The position numbers were made by a program, and so were the translations under genes. A model generated the notes under the pieces. It was not told the DNA's origin. It did not search any database and saw only the letters and a program-made list of their open reading frames with translations. This document shows positions 1 to 5,109 of a stretch of DNA of 5,109 bases, in pieces (position 1 is the stretch's first letter; each line of letters starts with the position of its first letter). Source of the stretch: Chthoniobacterales bacterium (GTDB lineage Bacteria > Verrucomicrobiota > Verrucomicrobiia > Chthoniobacterales > UBA10450); NCBI GenBank assembly GCA_013697365.1, contig JACCXA010000168.1, forward strand, positions 1 through 5,109, written 5' to 3'.

Positions 1-2
1 AC

Positions 3-383
3 GCCGAACTGACGGTCAACTACGCGATCGCCCAAAACACTTCGGTTTCCTGGAGCAACCGCTACTCGATCGAGGAGTCGGACGTGCCGGAGTTTCTGAA
101 CCGCCAGACCTATCGCACGTCGCTGGCACTGCGGCATGCGTTCACGGCCCGCATTAGTGTAGGCCTGCAGGTGGCTTATCAGCATGACGAGTATGACGGC
201 AACGCTGTTATGTCTGGCTTCGCCGAAGACTCCTTTGATATTGCGGTGACCGCTCGCTATGCGATCAATCGAAACTTTGCGCTCGACGTGGGCTATACCC
301 ATACCGAGGTGATTTCCGATAGCTCCTTCTTCCGTGAATATTCGCGCAATCGGATCTACGCCGGCGCGACATTCACTTTCTAA
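3..383 (+). CDS. Outer-membrane beta-barrel protein, C-terminal part (5' end outside window)
   Basis: The reading frame is open from base 3, so the true start lies upstream; 126 residues and the stop are visible. The protein consists of short amphipathic stretches in which polar and hydrophobic or aromatic residues alternate (for example VSWSNRYSI, ISVGLQVAYQH, FALDVGYTHTEV). Polar turns such as DEYDGNA and SDSSFF separate them, the pattern of transmembrane beta-hairpins. It ends in IYAGATFTF, a final amphipathic strand with a C-terminal phenylalanine, which is the classic signal for BAM-mediated insertion into the outer membrane. Barrels of this BBP2/EpsL-like kind are often encoded in exopolysaccharide loci, and here the next two genes are a Wzc-like kinase and an export protein. 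I infer a role as outer-membrane pore or accessory for polysaccharide release. The exact family is unsure because the N-terminal part is missing. Confidence 0.8.
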   Translation, partial: AELTVNYAIAQNTSVSWSNRYSIEESDVPEFLNRQTYRTSLALRHAFTARISVGLQVAYQHDEYDGNAVMSGFAEDSFDIAVTARYAINRNFALDVGYTHTEVISDSSFFREYSRNRIYAGATFTF

Positions 384-385
384 GT

Positions 386-420
386 AAAACGCGCAGTCGG
401 TTTTGCTTCCGCTGCGTTTT
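386..420 (+). terminator. Candidate intrinsic terminator after the beta-barrel gene
   Basis: AAAACG (386-391) pairs with CGTTTT (415-420) and CAG (394-396) with CTG (412-414), leaving a two-base bulge (392-393) and a 15-base loop. The downstream arm ends in four T, so the A/T part of the stem doubles as the U-tract, as in bidirectional terminators. It begins three bases after the stop codon, the right place. The bulge, long loop and short T-run make it weak, so partial read-through into the kinase gene is likely. Confidence 0.4.
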
Positions 421-435
421 CAGGTAGCCTATCTG

Positions 436-454
436 CCCTCCTTCGGGGATTTCT
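436..454 (+). promoter_or_regulatory. Weak ribosome binding region of the tyrosine autokinase gene
   Basis: The only purine-rich match before the ATG at 455 is GGGGA at 445-449, six bases from the G-run's end to the start codon. It is a poor Shine-Dalgarno element. The same G-run can pair with CC/CCC at 436-441; one version closes a C(TTCG)G tetraloop at 441-446. The stem would be only two or three pairs, so an effect on translation is speculative. Confidence 0.3.
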
Positions 455-2599
455 ATGGCGCATACTGAAGAAGCAAAACTTCACTTTCTCGACTACTGGC
501 GGGTCATCCGCGTCCGATGGGTCTTGATTCTATTGGCCTTCTTTCTCGTTTTGCTAACGGCGGCGGTTGTGACCTACTTCCAGCCACGAGAGTTTCAGTC
601 CTCGGTCGTCATCGAGGTAAAGTCCACCGCGCAGAACGTTCGCATTTTTGGCAACATGGATCCGAATATGCCGGTCCACGATCCGCAGCTCGCGCCAACT
701 GTTTTTCAGATTATCCAGCGCACTGGTATTCTCTATCCCGTGATCGAGGATCTGAACCTGCAAGAAAAATGGTCGGCGAATGGCTACCGGCCTTCTCGTG
801 AGCAGGCTTATCAGCGTCTCCGGAGCAAACTAGACGTCCAGGAAGTCCGTAACACTGATCTTCTGCAAATCAGCGTTTTTAGTACCGATCCCCAGGAGGC
901 CTCAGACATCGCGAACAAGATCGTCGGGGTCTACCAGAGCACTCGCGTCGAAGAGGAGAAAGAGATCATGAATCGCGCTGTCGCGAGCATGAATGAAGAG
1001 GTCGCAAAGCAACAAAAGAAGGTCGACGACGCGGCTGCGGAAGTAAGCCGCATTCGTGAGGAGGAAGGAATTGTTGATTTGAATCAGGAAGGAACGGAAG
1101 ACACTCAAACGGCCGTTAATACCATGGTCGTGAAGCAGGAGGGCGAGGTGAACGACGCCGAGACGAAGGTCGCTGTCTTGTCGAATCAGCTGCAGCAGAT
1201 CGAAAGACTAAAGGGCGAAGATTTGATGCGCATGATGCCAACCCTTCAGATTCAGGATCCTACAATTCAGAAGATTCAGCCGATCTATCAGGAGACGGTT
1301 GCGCAAGAGGCGCTCCTCTTGAATTCGGGCCTTGGAGAAAATCACCCGAAAGTGCGCGCGTTACGCGCCACCAAGGAAGTTTACGTAAAACAGCTCGAGG
1401 AACAGGTCACCAGCATCCGGAGCGCGCTCGAGAAAAACCTCCGCAGCGCCCAGACGACACGCGACGAGCTGGCAAAACGCCTCGAGCAGATTAATCAGAA
1501 GCAACTCGCCTCAAAAAATCTGAGCGCCACTTATACCCGGGCCAAGAACAATTACATTAAAGAGAAGTTGTTGCTCGATGGTGTTCGGACACGTGCGCAG
1601 ACGCACACGATGGAAATGGCCATGCCGCGCACGGCCGTCAGTGTGAAACAGGTCGCGGAGCCGCCTAGTTTTGCGGCCCGGCCACGCGTTGGATTGAATC
1701 TGGCTCTGGGCGCTCTGGTCGGATTGGTTTTGGGGCTAGGCCTCGCTTTTTTTATCGAATATCTCGATACCAGCGTGAAGACGATGGACGACGTGGAAAG
1801 CCTCCTCGGCGTGCCCGTGCTGGCGATCATTCCCAAGAACATCAAGCTCCTGCACAAGGAGCCGGGCGATACCCCTGACGCGGAGGCCTATCGGATTTTG
1901 CGTACCAATATCGAGTTCAACCGTAAGAGTCCTGAAGCCAACGCCATCTCATTGGTGAGCGGTGGCCCTGGCGAGGGTAAGTCGACAACCCTGGCCAATC
2001 TCGCCTTCACCTCCGCGCAGGGCGGCTACACCACCTTGATCGTAGACGCAGATCTGCGCCGGCCCGTGCAGCACGCCATGTTCGATGTCAGTAACAAAAT
2101 TGGCCTCACGAACTATCTCACCACGAACATGCTTCTGGAGGATGTTATTCTCCCGACATCCGTCGAGAACCTCTCTTTGCTACCCAGTGGGATTCTGCCT
2201 TCCGATGCGGTCGGGATCTTGAACTCTCAGCGAATGTCGGACATGATCGCAGAGCTTAAGACGCGCTACGACATCGTCTTCCTCGACTCTCCGCCGATGC
2301 TCGGCGTTAGCGACGCATCGGTTCTGGCGAGCGAAGTCGACCAGACTATTATCGTCGTGCAACACCGTCGTTTTCCTCGCGCCATGCTGACCCGTGTGAA
2401 GCAGGCTATCCTCGGAGTAGGCGGAAACGTCCTTGGCGTGGTCTTGAACAACGTCGATTTGAAGCACGACCAGAATTACTACTACTACACAAACTACTAC
2501 GGCTACTACACTCCCCGCGATAAGGAAGCACGCCACGATTCCCGGCGTCCCGCTTCCACCGCCGCGAGCAACGGATCCTCAGGTCCGGAGGAATATTGA
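455..2599 (+). CDS. Polysaccharide co-polymerase / tyrosine autokinase (Wzc/GumC-like BY-kinase)
   Basis: A full-length, 714-residue inner-membrane protein of the PCP-2a class, which sets polymer length and controls export through cycles of tyrosine autophosphorylation. Residues 10-60 form a Wzz-type N terminus with a membrane segment at about 22-41. The periplasmic part includes the Wzz motif around 133-161 (ending in DIANKIVGVYQ) and coiled-coil-like helices at about 170-255 and 305-350. A GNVR-type segment leads into a second membrane helix at about 411-434. The cytoplasmic kinase has the oligomerisation motif ExxRxxR (E477, R480, R483), Walker A GPGEGKST (504-511, K509), Walker A' VDADLRRP (530-537, D531 and D533) and Walker B IVFLDSPP (607-614, D611). 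A tyrosine cluster follows at 675-685 (eight Tyr), with one more Tyr at the last residue. Kinase and co-polymerase are fused, as in proteobacterial Wzc rather than the split CapA/CapB of Firmicutes. It couples directly to the export gene downstream. Confidence 0.96.
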   Translation: MAHTEEAKLHFLDYWRVIRVRWVLILLAFFLVLLTAAVVTYFQPREFQSSVVIEVKSTAQNVRIFGNMDPNMPVHDPQLAPTVFQIIQRTGILYPVIEDLNLQEKWSANGYRPSREQAYQRLRSKLDVQEVRNTDLLQISVFSTDPQEASDIANKIVGVYQSTRVEEEKEIMNRAVASMNEEVAKQQKKVDDAAAEVSRIREEEGIVDLNQEGTEDTQTAVNTMVVKQEGEVNDAETKVAVLSNQLQQIERLKGEDLMRMMPTLQIQDPTIQKIQPIYQETVAQEALLLNSGLGENHPKVRALRATKEVYVKQLEEQVTSIRSALEKNLRSAQTTRDELAKRLEQINQKQLASKNLSATYTRAKNNYIKEKLLLDGVRTRAQTHTMEMAMPRTAVSVKQVAEPPSFAARPRVGLNLALGALVGLVLGLGLAFFIEYLDTSVKTMDDVESLLGVPVLAIIPKNIKLLHKEPGDTPDAEAYRILRTNIEFNRKSPEANAISLVSGGPGEGKSTTLANLAFTSAQGGYTTLIVDADLRRPVQHAMFDVSNKIGLTNYLTTNMLLEDVILPTSVENLSLLPSGILPSDAVGILNSQRMSDMIAELKTRYDIVFLDSPPMLGVSDASVLASEVDQTIIVVQHRRFPRAMLTRVKQAILGVGGNVLGVVLNNVDLKHDQNYYYYTNYYGYYTPRDKEARHDSRRPASTAASNGSSGPEEY
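2477..2509 (+). repeat. TAC-codon-rich tract encoding the tyrosine cluster
   Basis: Eight of the eleven codons here are TAC: four in a row, then ACA AAC, two TAC, GGC, two TAC. No TAT codon is used. The tract encodes residues 675-685 of the kinase, the expected autophosphorylation tail of BY-kinases. Repetition at DNA level as well as protein level makes it a possible site of copy-number change by slippage; that is inference. Confidence 0.7.
2587..2591 (+). promoter_or_regulatory. Strong Shine-Dalgarno site of the polysaccharide export gene
   Basis: GGAGG lies seven bases before the ATG at 2599 and inside the last codons of the kinase gene. It decides the start: the in-frame TTG one codon earlier (2596) would sit too close at four bases. 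The kinase stop TGA (2597-2599) and the ATG (2599-2601) share one base, so ribosomes ending on the kinase can re-initiate, consistent with coupled translation. Confidence 0.75.
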
Positions 2600-3150
2600 T
2601 GCGTGATTCCTCCGTAATTTTTTTGGTTTTGGTCGCGTCAGCATTTTCCGCTCAGGCCCAGGCGACGCTGCGTGTCGGCGACCCAGTCGAGTTAAAGATT
2701 TCCGGCGTACCTGCCGAGGAACAGGCCCAGGTTAATAACGTTTACACCGTCGACGCCAGCGGCACTGTCAACCTGCCTTATATTAACAAGGTCAGAGCCG
2801 ACGGGCTGACACCCGCCCAGCTGGCAGGTTCCATCGAGGGCAGTTACCGCGCTGGCAAGGTCTATACGAATCCCACCATCACAATCGTGATGCAGCCAAA
2901 CGCCCGCTTTGTGAATGTCGGCGGCGCCGTCCGCACTGCGTCACGTGTCCCGTTCACGGAAGACATGACGCTGCTCACCGCAATCAATGCCGCGGGCGGT
3001 TTCAACGATTTCGCCGATCAACGCAAGGTTCGTGTCATGCGCGGGAGCAACGTCAGAGTCTATGACGTGCGTGAATCCCGACGTGATCCGTCCCGCGACA
3101 TCAAGCTCCAGCCGGGCGATAGGGTCGAAGTTCCGCAGAGCTTCTTTTAA
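2599..3150 (+). CDS. Short periplasmic polysaccharide export protein (OPX; Wza/GumB-like, Poly_export + SLBB)
   Basis: A 183-residue exported protein of the outer-membrane polysaccharide export family, which links the inner-membrane kinase/co-polymerase to the outer membrane. Residues 1-20 look like a Sec signal peptide (hydrophobic core VIFLVLVASAF, likely cleavage after AQA at 18-20). There is no lipobox cysteine, and in fact no cysteine in the whole protein, so unlike Wza it is not a lipoprotein. A Poly_export domain spans about 23-99 (starting LRVGDPVELKISG, with VDASGTVNLPYI in the middle and TNPTITIVMQP at its end). One SLBB domain covers about 102-180 (VNVGGAVRTASRVPF, LTAINAAGGFNDFAD, LQPGDRVEVP). 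Wza is about twice as long, with further ring domains and a C-terminal membrane helix; here the chain ends right after SLBB. It presumably needs a partner for the outer-membrane pore. The start at 2599 is chosen from the GGAGG spacing. Confidence 0.93.
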   Translation: MRDSSVIFLVLVASAFSAQAQATLRVGDPVELKISGVPAEEQAQVNNVYTVDASGTVNLPYINKVRADGLTPAQLAGSIEGSYRAGKVYTNPTITIVMQPNARFVNVGGAVRTASRVPFTEDMTLLTAINAAGGFNDFADQRKVRVMRGSNVRVYDVRESRRDPSRDIKLQPGDRVEVPQSFF

Positions 3151-3171
3151 AGCGCTCCCGAGGGCTGATCC
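3151..3171. other. Short convergent intergenic gap
   Basis: Twenty-one bases separate the stop of the export gene (plus strand) from the stop of pgsA (minus strand). AGCGCTC (3151-3157) and GAGGGCT (3160-3166) can pair with one mismatch but only around a two-base loop, and no T-run follows on either strand. I see no convincing terminator, so transcripts from both sides probably overlap. Confidence 0.5.
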
Positions 3172-3750
3172 TTACCGATCGGTGGCGATTAAGGCGCGGT
3201 GCCGCCACGCATAACCGAGGCCCGAGTAGAGCGTGAGCGCTACTGTGATCCAGATCAGCGCCGCGCCTCCTTCATTCCAGGCGCGCAGCCACCAGGTGCT
3301 CTGGCCATCAGCGTAACGAAGCTCCTGCGCCGCAAGCAGAAAAAGGAAGAAGAGCACAGTCACTATCTGCCACGATGTCTTGTGCTTCCCGAGGCTCTCC
3401 GCTGGAAGAACCTGTCCTTTTGAGCTAGCCATCAGCCGCAGCCCCGTAATCAGGAAGTCACGAGCTACAACAATCGTCGCCGCCCAGGCCGGCACAGCGG
3501 TCAGCGGCACCAGCGAGATGAACGCCGCTGCGATCATGATCTTATCGACCAGCGGATCCATCAGCTTGCCGAAGTTTGTCACGAAACGATAACGCCGGGC
3601 GATCTCGCCATCGAAAAAGTCTGTGATGCCCGCGATGATGAACAGAATCAGCGCCAGCGTTCGGCCGAAAGGCCACTGCGAGTTGAGCGCGATCACAAAC
3701 AGGATCGTCAACCCCAGGCGGCTGAGCGTCAGACGATTCGCCCAGTTCAT
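3172..3750 (-). CDS. pgsA: CDP-diacylglycerol--glycerol-3-phosphate 3-phosphatidyltransferase (PGP synthase)
   Basis: A 192-residue integral membrane enzyme that transfers phosphatidyl from CDP-diacylglycerol to glycerol 3-phosphate, giving phosphatidylglycerol phosphate, the committed step to phosphatidylglycerol and cardiolipin. The CDP-alcohol phosphotransferase signature is complete: D44-x2-D47-G48-x2-A51-R52-x8-G61-x3-D65-x3-D69, the metal- and CDP-binding site. The N terminus NWANRLTLSRLGL, the segment ARDFLITGLR (96-105) and GKHKTSWQ (121-128) are features of PgsA rather than of phosphatidylserine or cardiolipin synthases. Hydrophobic helices lie at about 12-22, 30-43, 71-96, 128-141 and 162-178, and the length is typical for the family. 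No Shine-Dalgarno site precedes the ATG; it overlaps the moaE stop by ATGA (3747-3750), so translation is probably coupled to moaE. Confidence 0.94.
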   Translation of the reverse strand: MNWANRLTLSRLGLTILFVIALNSQWPFGRTLALILFIIAGITDFFDGEIARRYRFVTNFGKLMDPLVDKIMIAAAFISLVPLTAVPAWAATIVVARDFLITGLRLMASSKGQVLPAESLGKHKTSWQIVTVLFFLFLLAAQELRYADGQSTWWLRAWNEGGAALIWITVALTLYSGLGYAWRHRALIATDR

Positions 3751-4202
3751 GCCGGGGGCGAGTCTGCCAGAACCAGTGACGAACTTCGAGCACCCGATTC
3801 GCCCGATGAGCCCACGCGGAACTGCGGATGCTTCCAGATCGGCGCGCGTCTCTTCAGTTCGTCGACCACCTCCTCGATGGCGCGAAACGCGGCCGCGCGA
3901 TGACCGGTCCCGACGCGCACGAGCAGCGAAGCTTCACCTGTCGCCACGAACCCAATCCGGTGGCAGATGATGATCTGCTTCAACTCAAAGGTAATTGCGG
4001 CTTCTTCCGCAATGGCGCGCAGTTGATATTCCGCCATCGCGCGGTTGGCTTCGTACTCAATCCCAGTTATCTCCGCGTTGCCTTCCAGACCACGCACGAC
4101 ACCCCAGAAGTCCACCACTGCGCCCGTCTCCCCGGGAACCGATTCCGCCGGTGCCGCGATGTGCGAATCAGTCAGGAAAACTTCGCAGACGGGATTTACC
4201 AT
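3747..4202 (-). CDS. moaE: Molybdopterin synthase catalytic (large) subunit MoaE
   Basis: A 151-residue cytoplasmic enzyme subunit that, with the thiocarboxylated small subunit MoaD, inserts the dithiolene sulfurs into precursor Z (cPMP) to make molybdopterin. MoaE hallmarks are in order: GAVVDFWGVVR (27-37, R37), a short beta region with ITGIEYEA (45-52), HRIG (81-84), the active-site pair H101-R102 in GTGHRAAAF, and KRRAPIWK (117-124) with the two conserved lysines K117 and K124, matching the E. coli residues R39, H103/R104, K119 and K126. The start at 4202 gives the usual family length. The frame stays open to 4517, but that part is antisense to gnd and does not resemble MoaE, so I exclude it. 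No clear Shine-Dalgarno precedes the ATG. The last 23 residues are a Ser/Gly-rich tail without family similarity. moaD is not in the window. It is the first gene of a unit with pgsA. Confidence 0.92.
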   Translation of the reverse strand: MVNPVCEVFLTDSHIAAPAESVPGETGAVVDFWGVVRGLEGNAEITGIEYEANRAMAEYQLRAIAEEAAITFELKQIIICHRIGFVATGEASLLVRVGTGHRAAAFRAIEEVVDELKRRAPIWKHPQFRVGSSGESGARSSSLVLADSPPA

Positions 4203-4254
4203 GCGTGTTAAGTACGGGGTGACGACGCCGTTCGCCTCAATCAGGATACGCAAA
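4203..4254. promoter_or_regulatory. Divergent gnd/moaE intergenic region
   Basis: These 52 bases separate the moaE start (minus) from the preferred gnd start (plus) and must hold, or lie next to, both promoters. On the plus strand AGGA at 4243-4246 is a Shine-Dalgarno match eight bases before the TTG at 4255. I do not see a confident -35/-10 pair in either direction; the gnd promoter may lie inside the moaE coding region and vice versa. Confidence 0.5.

Positions 4255-5109
<855 letters not shown>

Noticed and set aside
403..430. Possible sigma-70 promoter for the kinase gene (TTGCTT at 403-408, TAGCCT at 425-430)
   Set aside because: The -10 match is poor, and the -35 falls within the terminator loop; not distinguishable from chance.
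1552..1857. Minus-strand 101-codon open frame
   Set aside because: Lies opposite the second membrane helix and GNVR region of the kinase and shows no protein-like pattern.
2180..2536. Minus-strand 118-codon open frame rich in valine
   Set aside because: It is the reverse of the conserved kinase domain and tyrosine repeat; the Val runs are simply GTA read from TAC codons. No start signal or family resemblance.
2596..2598. TTG as start of the export protein, one codon upstream of the ATG
   Set aside because: It lies only four bases from the GGAGG site, while the ATG at 2599 has ideal spacing and is the stronger start codon.
3623..4211. Plus-strand open frames of 115 and 127 codons opposite pgsA and moaE
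   Set aside because: Arg/Pro-rich composition typical of GC-rich shadow frames; the minus-strand genes carry all family signatures.
4209..4240. Possible moaE promoter (TTGAGG and TACTTA on the minus strand) with leaderless start
   Set aside because: The spacer is 20 bases and the -10 match is poor, so the support is too weak to annotate, though the lack of a Shine-Dalgarno site for moaE remains unexplained.

Overview
This is a gene-dense stretch of moderately GC-rich bacterial DNA from a Gram-negative (diderm) organism: it carries an outer-membrane beta-barrel, a Wzc-type inner-membrane kinase and a periplasmic polysaccharide export protein. Gene content and protein flavour (small signal-peptide OPX protein, the moaE-pgsA pairing, the type of 6-phosphogluconate dehydrogenase N terminus) suggest to me a Verrucomicrobiota-like soil or freshwater bacterium. 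That taxonomic guess is inference from memory of such proteins, not a search result.

Left part (1-3150, plus strand): the end of an exopolysaccharide export locus. It starts inside an outer-membrane beta-barrel gene (ends 383), followed by a candidate terminator hairpin. Next come a full-length chain-length regulator/tyrosine autokinase (455-2599) and a short Wza/GumB-like polysaccharide export protein (2599-3150), whose start codon overlaps the kinase stop. Together these could span the envelope: the kinase in the inner membrane, the export protein in the periplasm and the beta-barrel as a possible outer-membrane pore. No glycosyltransferase, flippase or polymerase gene lies in the window.

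Middle part (3172-4202, minus strand): a convergent two-gene unit, moaE (molybdopterin synthase large subunit) followed by pgsA (phosphatidylglycerophosphate synthase), overlapping by ATGA. Only 21 bases separate the pgsA stop from the export-gene stop, and I see no good terminator there.

Right part (4255-5109, plus strand): the first 285 codons of gnd (6-phosphogluconate dehydrogenase), cut by the window edge and divergent from moaE across 52 bases. The best-supported gnd start is a TTG with a Shine-Dalgarno match 8 bases upstream.

All genes belong to known families. The most interesting point is the possible partnership of the beta-barrel with the short, non-lipidated export protein, resembling beta-barrel-dependent polysaccharide export. 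I see no CRISPR array, insertion sequence, tRNA or rRNA, and no stretch over 300 bases without a gene.
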